64,000 nucleotides of DNA from Bacteroidales bacterium. GTDB lineage: Bacteria > Bacteroidota > Bacteroidia > Bacteroidales > 4484-276. The stretch covers positions 1 to 64,000 of the forward strand of contig DASRND010000029.1 in the NCBI GenBank assembly GCA_035647615.1, read 5' to 3'. The notes beneath the pieces are model-generated. The model searched no databases and had not been told where the DNA came from. It saw only the letters and a program-made list of their open reading frames with translations. Position numbers and translations under genes: made by a program. Of this stretch, positions 42,763 through 52,266 are shown one piece after another; position 1 is the first letter of the stretch, and every line of letters starts with the position of its first letter.

Positions 42763-42812
42763 GAGGCTGTGCCTCTTTCTTTCTATTTTTACAGGCTCAG
42801 CCTGTATTTTTG
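42763..42812 (+). terminator. Two hairpins after the TrpF-like gene
   Basis: GAGGC-TGT-GCCTC (42763-42775) is followed by a T/C-rich run, then ACAGGCT-C-AGCCTGT (42791-42805) by ATTTTT. Either could terminate the transcript. The two stems are related in sequence and probably derive from an intergenic repeat. Confidence 0.45.
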
Positions 42813-42962
42813 ATTCGGAAAAGCAGGCAAAGCCACAGCTGAACGTAACCGAGGGAGGAAAAAGTTGTCAGGTTGTTGGTACAGATATAAATTTTAGAAT
42901 CAGAAATTTTAAATTGTCTCACTGGCAAATCCGAAATAACAGCTTCAGGAATTTTTAAAATC

Positions 42963-44018
42963 CTATCCCCAAATACTTCCACCGCAATTATCCATGCGCG
43001 CACCGGTCACCGAGGCTAGGCAGTTGTTGATTCCGCGTAAGCGCAAAACACCAAGGAAGGCAAATACCAATGCTTCTTTGTAATCGATGAGCAAAGGCTC
43101 AGGAATAATAATAGTGTGATGGCTGAGGTGGTCAATGCGTTGCATGAGAAAATGATTGTGGGTGCCGCCGCCTGTTGCCAGCAAAGTAGAGGTTGGCACC
43201 ACATCAGCCGCAGCAGCTACCTGTCGGGCAATGTGTTCGGTGAGGGTGCGCAAAAGATCGGCAGGGGTAGCATCGTGCGCCTCTATCAGCGGCAGCATTT
43301 GTGCCTCAAACCATTCGCGTCCCAGCGATTTGGGAGCCGGTTGCTGATAAAAAGGCAATGCGTCGAGTTGTTCCAGCAGCGGATGGATAATGGCGCCGCC
43401 GGCAGCCATAGCTCCGTCTTCATCGTAAGGCTTTCCGGCGCGGCGGGCCAAAAAGTTGAGCGCCATATTTGCTGGCGAAATATCGCTGGCAAGACGTTGA
43501 TCGCCGGACTGGTAAGAAATATTTGCAAAACCACCCAGATTGAGACACAGACCGAAGTGGCCAAAGAGCAAAGCATCGCCAACTGGAACCAAAGGGGCTC
43601 CCTGTCCGCCTAGTGCCACATCCAACGAACGGAAATCATTCACGACTTTTATACCTGCCGCAGCAGCCAGATGTGCGCCGTTGCCGATCTGTAGCGTGAG
43701 TCCCAGCTCCGGCTGATGAAAAACTGTGTGCCCGTGTGAAGCTACGAAAAGCGGTCGGCATTTGTTGCGATGAATAAATTCTGCTGCCTGTTCGCCTGCA
43801 TAGCGCCCAAAATCGGCATCCAATCTCGTAAGATCAAAACCACTTAGCTGCGGCGCCTGGTCAAGTCGCTGACGCCACGTGTCGGAGTAGCGGATGGTTT
43901 CGGCATAAAGAATTTCATATTTCCATCGATCGTCTGCCAGGTTAAAGCGGCAGCAAGCAATGTCGAGGCCATCCAGCGAAGTGCCCGACATCATTCCCAA
44001 GGCAGTGATTGTTTCCAT
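42963..44018 (-). CDS. anmK: Anhydro-N-acetylmuramic acid kinase
   Basis: A 351-residue kinase that opens and phosphorylates 1,6-anhydro-MurNAc, giving MurNAc-6-P for peptidoglycan recycling. The family start is TALGMMSGTSLDGLDIA, followed by FVASHGHTVFHQP, LQIGNGAHLA, VNDFRSLDVALGGQGAPLVP (the Asp of the base) and GGFANIS. The frame runs upstream to 44042, but ATG 44018 (METITALG) is the better start because the extension lies in the palindromic repeat 44031-44176. It lies 3' of murF in the direction of transcription, linking peptidoglycan recycling with synthesis. Confidence 0.92.
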   Translation of the reverse strand: METITALGMMSGTSLDGLDIACCRFNLADDRWKYEILYAETIRYSDTWRQRLDQAPQLSGFDLTRLDADFGRYAGEQAAEFIHRNKCRPLFVASHGHTVFHQPELGLTLQIGNGAHLAAAAGIKVVNDFRSLDVALGGQGAPLVPVGDALLFGHFGLCLNLGGFANISYQSGDQRLASDISPANMALNFLARRAGKPYDEDGAMAAGGAIIHPLLEQLDALPFYQQPAPKSLGREWFEAQMLPLIEAHDATPADLLRTLTEHIARQVAAAADVVPTSTLLATGGGTHNHFLMQRIDHLSHHTIIIPEPLLIDYKEALVFAFLGVLRLRGINNCLASVTGARMDNCGGSIWG

Positions 44019-44030
44019 AATTATCATTTT

Positions 44031-44176
44031 GTAGAGACGCACGGCCGTGCGTCTTTACATTCCAAAAATAAATAGATGTTAGGATAATGCAACCGCACGG
44101 CCGTGCGTCTTTACATTCCAAAAATAATCAGATGATAATAATACATTAGGCCGTGCGTCTTTACATTCCAAACAAA
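44031..44176. repeat. Three-copy palindromic repeat
   Basis: Three copies (44031-44070, 44092-44126 and 44147-44176) share GGCCGTGCGTCTTTACATTCC. The first holds the 16-bp palindrome ACGCACGGCCGTGCGT; the second has a shorter form, and the third begins in the middle of the palindrome. The whole array lies in the gap between murF and anmK. Confidence 0.85.
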
Positions 44177-44181
44177 TTGAA

Positions 44182-45477
44182 TTATAAAATATCAAGAATT
44201 TTTTCCAGCCGGATACCACGCGAGCCTTTCAGCAGAATGGTTTTGTTTTTTAAGGTCATTTCATCAATAGCTTTACGCGCTGCATCGGCAGTTTCAAAAA
44301 ATAAGAATTTCACAGAGCCTTCATCAGCGAAAGCTGAAAACTGCGCTCCGACAAGTACCACTTTTTCAAAGTCAGCCTGACGCGCCATTTTGATGATGGC
44401 GGCATGCTCGGCATGGCTTTCAGCGCCAAGCTCCAGCATATCGCCCAGGATGAGAATTTTGTTGTCGTAAGGTGCCTGGGCAAAGTTTTCGATTGCCGCA
44501 GTCATGCTCCCGGGGTTGGCGTTGTAAAGGTCGATGAGTAGCTTGTTTCGTGAAGTGGTTTGCCATTGCGAGCGATTGTTTGCAGGCTGATAATTTCGCA
44601 AAGTTTCAGCAATCTCATGTATGTCAGCGCCGAAATAACGTGCAATGGCAACAGCAGCCATCACATTGGAAAAGTTGTAGCTGCCGGCCAGCCGGGTGTT
44701 GATGGTGGTTCCCTTGGCGGGATGGGCAAGTTGCAGCGCCAGATTGGGATATTTTTCAGTAATGAATCCTTGAACATCGGCGCCAGGCAAAGCGCCATAA
44801 GTGGTGCGCGGGTTGCCGGCAGATTTCTCCATCAATAACTCATCATCGTGATGAACGAAGAGATGCCCGCCATTGGCACGGATAAAATCGTAAAGCTCTG
44901 TCTTGGCTTTTATCACACCTGCATAACCACCAAAGCCTTCGAGGTGGGCGCGCCCGATATTGGTAATGATGGCGAAGTCGGGACGGGCAATGCGACACAG
45001 CGCCGCAATTTCCCCCTGATGGTTAGCGCCCATTTCTATCACCGCCATTTCAGTGTCATTGGTAATGGAAAGAAGAGAAAGCGGCACGCCGATGTGGTTG
45101 TTAAGATTGCCACGGGTAGCCGAAGTTTTATACTTTGTTTGCAACGCCTGGCTGATGAGTTCCTTGGTGGTGGTCTTGCCGTTGCTGCCTGTGATCCCGA
45201 TAACGGGAATTTGAAGTTGCCGGCGGTGATGCTGCGCCAGTTGCTGCAAAGCCTCTAGCACATCATCCACCAGGATCATGTTCGGATGGTTTTTCAAATC
45301 AGCATTGTCGACCACTGACCGGGTGGCGCCCTCGTCCAGTGCATTTTCTGCAAAGCAATTCCCGTCGAAAGTATCGCCTTTCAAGGCAAAAAAGATACTG
45401 CCAGCAGCAACGTTTCGTGAGTCGGTGCTGATTTTCGGGTGTCGTTTATAAATTTCGTAGAGTTCTTCTGTTTTCAT
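44182..45477 (-). CDS. murF: UDP-N-acetylmuramoyl-tripeptide--D-Ala-D-Ala ligase
   Basis: A 431-residue Mur ligase that adds D-Ala-D-Ala to the UDP-MurNAc tripeptide, the last cytoplasmic step of peptidoglycan precursor synthesis. The ATP P-loop is GITGSNGKTTTKELI. The Mg and substrate sites are AVIEMGANHQGEIAAL and FAIITNIGRAHLEGFGG. The C-terminal domain has LLIDLYNANPGSMTAAI and ILGDMLELGAESHAEH. The N-terminus contains STDSRNVAAGSIFFALKG, the uridine site. It follows the gldJ gene on the same strand beyond a strong terminator, so it needs its own promoter. gldJ-murF neighbourhood is seen in other Bacteroidota. Confidence 0.94.
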   Translation of the reverse strand: MKTEELYEIYKRHPKISTDSRNVAAGSIFFALKGDTFDGNCFAENALDEGATRSVVDNADLKNHPNMILVDDVLEALQQLAQHHRRQLQIPVIGITGSNGKTTTKELISQALQTKYKTSATRGNLNNHIGVPLSLLSITNDTEMAVIEMGANHQGEIAALCRIARPDFAIITNIGRAHLEGFGGYAGVIKAKTELYDFIRANGGHLFVHHDDELLMEKSAGNPRTTYGALPGADVQGFITEKYPNLALQLAHPAKGTTINTRLAGSYNFSNVMAAVAIARYFGADIHEIAETLRNYQPANNRSQWQTTSRNKLLIDLYNANPGSMTAAIENFAQAPYDNKILILGDMLELGAESHAEHAAIIKMARQADFEKVVLVGAQFSAFADEGSVKFLFFETADAARKAIDEMTLKNKTILLKGSRGIRLEKILDIL

Positions 45478-45520
45478 AAATCACAGTTGTGATGGCAAAA
45501 TAATTGAAAAAAAGCTGATA

Positions 45521-45567
45521 AAAAAAACGCTGTATCATTTTTTGTAAAACAGATACAGCGTTTTTTT
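45521..45567 (-). terminator. Terminator of the gldJ operon
   Basis: Arms 45521-45536 and 45552-45567 form a perfect inverted repeat including ACGCTGTATC with GATACAGCGT, flanked by A7 and T7. It works for minus-strand transcripts leaving gldJ and could also act on the plus strand. Confidence 0.85.
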
Positions 45568-45592
45568 GATTTATTGATAATCGGAGCGAAGC

Positions 45593-47092
45593 TTATTTTC
45601 TATGTGCCACAGAGGTTCCTACGCGATCCATTGCACAGCGGAAGCCCAGGAAATCGGTAGCATTGTTTTGGTCGAGGTATCTGCGCACACCCGGGCTGAG
45701 GTAGTAAGAGCCGTCTTTCCAGGAGCCGCCTTTGTAAACACGTGCCTGGTCGTTCACAAGGCTGCTGCTTTTGTAGTCGTACATCATGTTGGTGGAATTG
45801 GCGTTGTTCACGTCGTCGAGCCATTTGCCGGGATCGTTCACCGAGCGGTTGTCGCCGTCGAGGTAGTTTACGTTGTCGGCTTCGCGGTAGTTAAATCTGT
45901 CTTGTGCTTCGTTTACGGTTATTTCGCGATAGCGAATGCGTCCCAGGCTGTCTTTTTCGGCGATGTTGCCTTCGGCGTCGAGTACCGGGGTGGTAAAGAT
46001 ATTTCCTCTGAAAGGGCTAAAGTCGGCAACATCCTCGTGGCTAAGGACACGATACACATCTTGCACCCACTCCGCTACGTTGCCGGCCATATTATACAAG
46101 CCGAAGTCGTTGGCCGGATAAGTACCTACCGGTGCGGTGATATCGGCGCCATCGTTGAGGCTTCCGGCTACGCCCATATAGTCGCCGCGCGCACGCTTAA
46201 AGTTGGCCAAATAGTTGCCATATTCTTTTTTGTTGCCGGTACTGCGCACCAGGTGTCCGTCCCAGGGATAGACGCGGCGTTCGGTGATAAGTTCATTTTG
46301 CCCTTGCAAACCTAAGGCAGCATATTCCCACTCAGCTTCGGTAGGCAGCCGGTAATTGGGAAGCATAATGCCGTCTTCCATGCGGGCATTACGGCCACCG
46401 GTGCTGCTGGGATCCAGATCTTCGATAGGCTTGCCCAGTCCGGAATATTGTCCTGTCAGATAAGCCTCGGTATTGAAGTTGTTTTCGTTGCGCTGGTCAG
46501 GATCTTCTGACAATACGCCCGCTTTGATGAGCAACATTTCGTTTACACGGTCGCTGCGCCACTGGCAGTAGTCGGAGGCTTGCACCCAGGTAACGCCAAC
46601 CACAGGATAGTCGTGGTAGGCGGGATGACGAAGATACAAATTGGCCAGCGGTTCGTTGTAAGCCAGTCGTGAGCGCCAAACCAATGTGTCGGGCAGTGCT
46701 TTGCGATAAACTTCCGGATAATCAGCTTTAAAAACTCTGTTTAGCCAGTAGAGGTATTCCAGATAATCGAGATTGGTAACCTCTGTTTCGTCCATATAAA
46801 ACGAACGAACCGTAACACGACGGGCAGGAGCATAATTTTCGTACATCGGGTCTTCACCCATCTGTCCCATCACAAAGGTTCCACCTTCTACGAAAACCAA
46901 TCCGGGACCGGTTTCCTGCTCGTTGATATCCGAAACAGCAAAGCCGCCGTTGGTGCTACTGTTGTAGTCCCATCCGGTGGTATTCGAGGTTTTCTTTTTC
47001 GATCCAAAAATTCCGCTGCACGAAGAGAGCGTGAGCACTAATGCTACAACGGTGATCAGGCTTATGATCTGCTGATTTTTAATACGCATCAT
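45593..47092 (-). CDS. gldJ: T9SS/gliding lipoprotein GldJ (SUMF1-like)
   Basis: A 499-residue lipoprotein, close to the GldJ group. From ATG 47092 the signal peptide ends at LTLSSC (lipobox). The GldJ-type region KTSNTTGWDYNSSTNGGF leads into a formylglycine-generating-enzyme-like (SUMF1) domain: GPGLVFVEGGTFVMGQ, SFYMDETEVTNLDYLEYL, YRLPTEAEWEYAALG and DFGLYNMAGNVAEWVQD, ending LGFRCAMDR. No copper-binding Cys pair of active FGE is obvious, consistent with a structural role. GldJ stabilises other Gld/Por proteins of T9SS. It is cotranscribed with porP/sprF 29 bp upstream. The frame extends to 47137, but those residues precede the signal. Confidence 0.85.
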   Translation of the reverse strand: MMRIKNQQIISLITVVALVLTLSSCSGIFGSKKKTSNTTGWDYNSSTNGGFAVSDINEQETGPGLVFVEGGTFVMGQMGEDPMYENYAPARRVTVRSFYMDETEVTNLDYLEYLYWLNRVFKADYPEVYRKALPDTLVWRSRLAYNEPLANLYLRHPAYHDYPVVGVTWVQASDYCQWRSDRVNEMLLIKAGVLSEDPDQRNENNFNTEAYLTGQYSGLGKPIEDLDPSSTGGRNARMEDGIMLPNYRLPTEAEWEYAALGLQGQNELITERRVYPWDGHLVRSTGNKKEYGNYLANFKRARGDYMGVAGSLNDGADITAPVGTYPANDFGLYNMAGNVAEWVQDVYRVLSHEDVADFSPFRGNIFTTPVLDAEGNIAEKDSLGRIRYREITVNEAQDRFNYREADNVNYLDGDNRSVNDPGKWLDDVNNANSTNMMYDYKSSSLVNDQARVYKGGSWKDGSYYLSPGVRRYLDQNNATDFLGFRCAMDRVGTSVAHRK

Positions 47093-47121
47093 TAATATTT
47101 TTTGCAAATAGATTGAATTAA

Positions 47122-48114
47122 CTAAAACGACGGACATTTTATTGCTCTGGAACGTTTACTTTTTTTGTTGCAATCAAAAAGCCAGCCGACGGATATTTCA
47201 TGTGCTCCACCACTGGCGATGGCCAGTGAGGACAAGGTGTAATCGAAACTATAACCAAGTTTCAGACTGTTATATTGTAATCCCAGCAACACAATGACGG
47301 CATCGGGATTCTCGAAAGCGTGGCGGTACCAAAGGCCGCCAACAAAAGGCTCAAGCGTAAAATAGGAGCCAACATTGAGCTGCCGGAAGTCGCCTTGCTG
47401 CTGATAAAGAATATTAGGCGAAATGGTTAGCTCCGGACTGCGGCTCCGGTAGCTGCGGCGGTCGCCAGTTTCAATGTTCGCCCCGGCGTGTATTGTAATT
47501 TTCATCGGCAGCTTGTAGTCGCTTTCACTGATGAAGCCTATGTCGGGCGTGGTAAGATGGTGCACGGCGCCACCCACAAAAAATTTCTCATCAAAACCTA
47601 CCACAAAGCCGGTAGCGAAATCCGCGTAGTTGACGTTGTCGCGGCTGTCGGGAGGAGGTCCCGATGTACCCACTGTGCCGTCGGGTTTAATTTGTGAAGG
47701 AAAGATGAAGTCATTCCAGTTGACTCCCCGCTGACCAAAGGCGGCTTCAAGCGCCATGCTTGCCTGCCAGCGGTCGGAGATGTCGAGCCGGTAAGCATAC
47801 ATCCCGCCAAGGCGAAACTGACGAATACCTGCTTCGCCACTTTTGTCGTATTGAAACTGCACCCCCACGCCGCCGGAAACAAAATCGACATATTGATCAT
47901 AAGAGGCGCTGGTGGAAATAAACGCCGCCGGCAATTGTGGCCATTGGTCGCGGTAATTGAGCGTGATGCGCGGACAATTGTCGGAGCCGGCAAGGGCAGG
48001 ATTGAGGTAAATTGGATTGGCGTAAAACTGCGAATAGGTATAATCCTGAGCTTGCAGACTCGCAGCAAGAACAAGGGATAACAGCAGAATAGAAAGCTTT
48101 TCGGGCTTTTTCAT
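47122..48114 (-). CDS. porP: PorP/SprF-family T9SS outer membrane protein
   Basis: A 330-residue exported protein of the PorP/SprF family, which helps bring T9SS substrates or adhesins to the surface. The signal peptide ends at LAASLQA from the ATG at 48114 (MKKPEK). The signature start QDYTYSQFYANPIYLNPALAGS follows immediately. A beta-barrel C-terminal part ends SVGWLFDCNKKSKRSR, with alternating strands such as KFFVGGAVHHLTTPDIGF. It is the first gene of the minus operon with gldJ and faces the porU genes across a 283-bp gap. The ORF opens nine codons earlier, but that part is not signal-like. Confidence 0.88.
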   Translation of the reverse strand: MKKPEKLSILLLSLVLAASLQAQDYTYSQFYANPIYLNPALAGSDNCPRITLNYRDQWPQLPAAFISTSASYDQYVDFVSGGVGVQFQYDKSGEAGIRQFRLGGMYAYRLDISDRWQASMALEAAFGQRGVNWNDFIFPSQIKPDGTVGTSGPPPDSRDNVNYADFATGFVVGFDEKFFVGGAVHHLTTPDIGFISESDYKLPMKITIHAGANIETGDRRSYRSRSPELTISPNILYQQQGDFRQLNVGSYFTLEPFVGGLWYRHAFENPDAVIVLLGLQYNSLKLGYSFDYTLSSLAIASGGAHEISVGWLFDCNKKSKRSRAIKCPSF

Positions 48115-48213
48115 GATGATGATACCGGAGATGTTACGCAACCTTTCACGTGATTATTAACTCTTTATTTTTCGGGATATTTTAACAACGATCGTTCTGA
48201 TGCTCTCAGCGTG

Positions 48214-48240
48214 CAAATATAGGCAGAGCAAGGAAGCAAA
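48214..48240 (-). promoter_or_regulatory. Candidate promoter of porP-gldJ
   Basis: The minus strand reads TATATTTG (48214-48221, exact TAnnTTTG) and TTTG (48237-48240) 15 bp upstream, slightly closer than usual. It lies 100 bp upstream of porP. Confidence 0.45.
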
Positions 48241-48397
48241 CGGAAAAACGGCAATATTGCCCAAAAAGTTTCGTTTTTCAAGCTATTAATATCTGGTAGT
48301 TATCCGGGTGAAGGACAGCAGCATCAGCAAAAACAACTCCCATAAACAATTGTCTGCATCATGGTGTTGGCTCTTTTTTTAATAAAATAATAATCCT

Positions 48398-51300
48398 ATG
48401 ATCAAGCGTCATTTTTTTACAGTTTTTCTGGTACTATTTTCCGTCATGGCATCTGCCGGCGAATTGGTGCAACATTACCAGCTCACGTGGCAAATGATCC
48501 ATGAGCAGCCTACACCCGAAGCACCTAAAACTTCGCGCTTGTTTTTCAAGGGCGCTGATTACGGAATTCAATACGCAAATCTGCCTCTGTTTTCGATCAA
48601 GGTTCCTCTGGAAAATGCAGCCACAGCGGTGAAAGCAAAACTGCTCAATCCGCAATATTTGCCATTGACGCCTGACGAGCTGATGCTGGTGGATAATCTG
48701 ATAATGATCACGCCGACCATTGAACCACAAAGCCACATTGCCGGAGCGCGCGGAGTATCCGTTGCCATGGTGCATTTGCTTCCTTTCAGGCTCAGCATGC
48801 TCAGCGGGAAATATGAGAAACTGGTATCGTTCGATCTGAAGCTGACGCCTGTGGAAGGATTAAAAAATACAACAGCCGCTAAGGAATATGCCGCCAACTC
48901 GGTGTTGGCCAATGGCGAGTGGTTCAGGATAAGTGTGCAGGAAACCGGCATTTACAAAGTTACCTATGAACAGCTTACGCAAATGGGCATGAATCTATCG
49001 GGAGTGAGTTCGGCTACAGTTCGCCTTTACGGCAATGGCGGCGGCATGCTGCCCGAAGCCAACAGCGAATACCGCCCCGACGATCTCATCGAAAACGCTA
49101 TTCAAATGATGGATGGCGGCGACGGGCGCTTCGATCCGGGCGACTATTTCCTGTTTTATGGCCAATCGCCAAACGCATGGAAGTACAATCCTACCGCGCT
49201 GAAGTTTGATCATCAACAAAATATTTATTCCGATTACACTTATTATTTTATCACTATTAGTGCCGGTACAGGAAAACGCATCGCTACGCTTCCACAGGCC
49301 ACGCAGGCCGCTACGCACGAGGCCACCACTTTTGTCGATCACAAGTTTCATGAGAAGGACAATCTGAGCGTTTATAAAACCGGCCGCCAATGGCTGGGAG
49401 AGGTCTTTGATGTGCAGACAACCCACAACTTTTCTTTTTCATTTCCCAATATAGTTACCTCAGCTGAACACACCCTGATGATAAGAGCTGTTGCAAAATC
49501 AATAGTTTCTTCCTCGTTTTCAGTTTCGATGAATGGTAACAATGTTGCAACCATTCCTATCCAGGGTGCTCCCGAAACTTCACAGGGCGATTACGGCAAA
49601 GACAATACGATCACAAAGCGGCTGGAGATTTCGGGCAGCGATGTGAATGTAAGTCTCAAGTACAACAAATCCGCAAACAGCTCCATTGGCTGGCTCGATT
49701 ACATCGAACTAAATGTGTTGCGCAATCTGGTTTTCGACGGGTCGCAAATGGATTTTAGAAATACCGATACCTTCGGAGAAGGAGAGATCACCCAATTTGT
49801 ACTCGGGAATGCAGCCTCAGGAGTTAAAGTCTGGGACGTAACTTCGCCAACCGATGCGCAGCAGGTGCAAACCACGCCTCAAAATAATGCCCTGCGCTTC
49901 CGCCTCGAAACACCCGTAATCCGCCAATTTATCGCTTTCGATGGCAGCCAGTTTCTAACTGCAGAAGCAGCCGGAACGGTGGCCAACCAAAACCTGCACG
50001 CCCAGCGCAACATCGACTACGTCATCGTTTCACATCCCGACTTTATGGAGCAGGCCAATCGCCTGGCCGATTTCCATCGTGATTTTTCTAACCTGTCTGT
50101 GCTGGTTACTGCGCCGCAGGCTGTGTACAACGAATTTTCGTCGGGAGCGCAGGATATCACCGCCATCAAAGAGATGATGCGCATGTTTTATACCCGTGCC
50201 GACAATGGTGAGGTGATGCCGCGCTATCTGCTGCTTTTTGGCGATGCTTCCTACGACTACAAAGACCGGGTGCAAAACAATACCAACTTTGTCCCGACTT
50301 ACGAATCCCCTAATTCGCTCTCCTATATCGCCTCTTTTGCCACCGACGACTATTTCGGATTTCTCGATCCAAACGAAAGTGTAAGCGAAAGAGATTTGGT
50401 GGATATTGGCATCGGGCGCTTTGTGGTGACTTCTCCCGAAGAAGCCAGGCGAAGTGTGGACAAGGTAATCCATTATGCCACCAGCCGCAAATGTATGGAC
50501 GATTGGCGCAATGTGATGACTTTTGTGGGCGATGACGAAGAAGGCAATTTGCACACCAATCAGGCCGACGATCTGGCAAAGCTTATCGAGAATTATTATC
50601 CACAATACAACACCGACAAGATTTATCTTGATGCCTACACACAGCAGACTACTGCCGGTGGACAGCGCTATCCTGAAGTGAATGAGGCCATCAATAGCCG
50701 CATCGAAAAAGGTACGCTCGTTATGAATTATACAGGCCACGGTGGCGAGGTGGGCTGGGCACATGAGCGTGTTCTGCAAAATTCTGACATCAACAGCTGG
50801 AAAAATTTCGACAAGATGGCGGTATTTATCACCGCTACCTGTGAGTTTGCCCGCTATGATGATCCCGGTCGCACCTCGGCAGGCGAGTATGTTTTCCTGA
50901 ATCCCAAAGGCGGTGGCATCGCGCTATTTACAACTGCACGCGCCACTTACGCCGGCTCCAATTACAGCCTCAACGAAAAGCTTTATCAAAAGATGTTTTC
51001 CAAAAATAATGGCGCTTACTACGCTATGGGCGATCTTATCCGCTTGGCCAAACGCGAGAGCAATACGCTGGGCAATGGTCTGAAGTTTCTGTTGATCGGT
51101 GATCCGGCGCTCAAAATTGCTTATCCTGATTACGAAGTGCACACTACCGCCATCACTTTTACAGAAACCGGGCAAGTGGCTGATACAATCAGAGCGTTGT
51201 CGAATGTAAAAATAGAGGGAATCGTTACCGATAACAATGGTGCCGTTCAGTCGGATTTTAACGGGGTATTAAAAGCCATTGTTTACGACAAAGAATCGGT

Positions 51301-52210
51301 GGAAAGTACGCTGGGACAAGACCCTTCGAGCCTGGTGCGCACTTTCAAACTGCGCAAAAATGTAATTTACAAAGGACAGACCGAGGTGACGAACGGCGTT
51401 TTCTCTTTCAGTTTTATCGTTCCCATCGACATAGCCTACAATTACGGACAGGGCAAAATCAGCTATTTTGCCGAAGACGGCGTGAAAACGGCCAATGGAT
51501 ATGATTTTAACCTTATCGTTGGCGGTTTCGACGAAAACACCACAGCCGATAAAGAGGGTCCGGAGATAGACCTTTATATGAACGACACCACCTTCCGCTG
51601 GGGCGACTTTACCAACGAAAACCCTGTGCTACTGGCGCACGTATTCGACCGAAGCGGTATAAACACTGTGGGCAACAGCATTGGTCACGACATTACCGCT
51701 GTGCTCGACGGAGATACTGAAAAGCCTTTTAAACTAAACGATTATTATGAGTCGGCTGCCAAAGGTTACACCAGCGGCACGGTGCGTTTCCCTTTTAGCA
51801 ACCTGGAACCGGGCGAGCATTTGGTTACTTTCAGGGTGTGGGATGTTTTTAATAACTCCTCCGAAGCATCGCTTAAATTTGTTGTGGTGGGTAACGATCA
51901 GATCGTTATTGATAAAATCTACAGCTATCCAAATCCTTTTACCAACGAAACCTGGTTTGAGTACAATCACAATCAGGCCAACGAGCTTACAGAAGTGAAA
52001 ATAGAAATTTACGACCTCAGCGGCCGGCTGTTGACTACCTTGCAACAAAACAACCTGAGCAGTGGTTTCTATGCCGAGCCTATCCGTTGGGACGGCACCA
52101 CCGACAGTGGCCGGCGCCTGGGTGGCGGCGTGTATGTGTACAGGGTGCAAATTAAAGATGAAATCGGACGTGCGGCCTCTGCGGTAAGTAAACTCGTGAT
52201 TGCACGTTAG
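48398..52210 (+). CDS. porU: T9SS sortase PorU (C25 peptidase), copy 1
   Basis: A 1270-residue gingipain-like protease. Signal peptide: residues 1-20. The PorU-type region ANSVLANGEWFRISVQETGI begins near 165, followed by VRLYGNGGGMLPEAN and the C25 catalytic domain. Catalytic residues are His781 in NYTGHGGEVGWAHERVL and Cys815 in ITATCEFARYDD. A late Ig-like and C-terminal domain has YPNPFTNETWF (about 1177) and ends GGGVYVYRVQIKD, a T9SS-type sorting domain that PorU keeps. PorU removes the C-terminal signal from T9SS cargo and joins it to A-LPS. The GWAHER loop fits other PorU proteins. The next gene, a second copy, follows after 56 bp. Confidence 0.9.
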   Translation: MIKRHFFTVFLVLFSVMASAGELVQHYQLTWQMIHEQPTPEAPKTSRLFFKGADYGIQYANLPLFSIKVPLENAATAVKAKLLNPQYLPLTPDELMLVDNLIMITPTIEPQSHIAGARGVSVAMVHLLPFRLSMLSGKYEKLVSFDLKLTPVEGLKNTTAAKEYAANSVLANGEWFRISVQETGIYKVTYEQLTQMGMNLSGVSSATVRLYGNGGGMLPEANSEYRPDDLIENAIQMMDGGDGRFDPGDYFLFYGQSPNAWKYNPTALKFDHQQNIYSDYTYYFITISAGTGKRIATLPQATQAATHEATTFVDHKFHEKDNLSVYKTGRQWLGEVFDVQTTHNFSFSFPNIVTSAEHTLMIRAVAKSIVSSSFSVSMNGNNVATIPIQGAPETSQGDYGKDNTITKRLEISGSDVNVSLKYNKSANSSIGWLDYIELNVLRNLVFDGSQMDFRNTDTFGEGEITQFVLGNAASGVKVWDVTSPTDAQQVQTTPQNNALRFRLETPVIRQFIAFDGSQFLTAEAAGTVANQNLHAQRNIDYVIVSHPDFMEQANRLADFHRDFSNLSVLVTAPQAVYNEFSSGAQDITAIKEMMRMFYTRADNGEVMPRYLLLFGDASYDYKDRVQNNTNFVPTYESPNSLSYIASFATDDYFGFLDPNESVSERDLVDIGIGRFVVTSPEEARRSVDKVIHYATSRKCMDDWRNVMTFVGDDEEGNLHTNQADDLAKLIENYYPQYNTDKIYLDAYTQQTTAGGQRYPEVNEAINSRIEKGTLVMNYTGHGGEVGWAHERVLQNSDINSWKNFDKMAVFITATCEFARYDDPGRTSAGEYVFLNPKGGGIALFTTARATYAGSNYSLNEKLYQKMFSKNNGAYYAMGDLIRLAKRESNTLGNGLKFLLIGDPALKIAYPDYEVHTTAITFTETGQVADTIRALSNVKIEGIVTDNNGAVQSDFNGVLKAIVYDKESVESTLGQDPSSLVRTFKLRKNVIYKGQTEVTNGVFSFSFIVPIDIAYNYGQGKISYFAEDGVKTANGYDFNLIVGGFDENTTADKEGPEIDLYMNDTTFRWGDFTNENPVLLAHVFDRSGINTVGNSIGHDITAVLDGDTEKPFKLNDYYESAAKGYTSGTVRFPFSNLEPGEHLVTFRVWDVFNNSSEASLKFVVVGNDQIVIDKIYSYPNPFTNETWFEYNHNQANELTEVKIEIYDLSGRLLTTLQQNNLSSGFYAEPIRWDGTTDSGRRLGGGVYVYRVQIKDEIGRAASAVSKLVIAR

Positions 52211-52231
52211 TTTTTTAAAAAAGTATTTTTG
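52200..52231 (+). promoter_or_regulatory. Candidate promoter of the second porU
   Basis: TTG (52200-52202) then TATTTTTG (52224-52231), spacing 21 bp, an exact Bacteroidota-type promoter. It overlaps the end of porU1 and lies 36 bp upstream of ATG 52267, so porU2 and porV may be transcribed separately. Confidence 0.5.
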
Positions 52232-52266
52232 ATAAATAAAATTGCTGATAATTCTTTGAGGATACT

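Noticed and set aside
45593-47092. GldJ gene considered as an active formylglycine-generating enzyme
   Set aside because: The SUMF1-like fold is present, but it is a lipoprotein next to porP and porU, has GldJ-type N-terminal sequence, and no active-site Cys pair is apparent.
50030-50779. Long minus-strand ORF (249 aa) opposite porU1
   Set aside because: It is the antisense shadow of a strongly coding plus-strand C25 domain and lacks any protein-family features.
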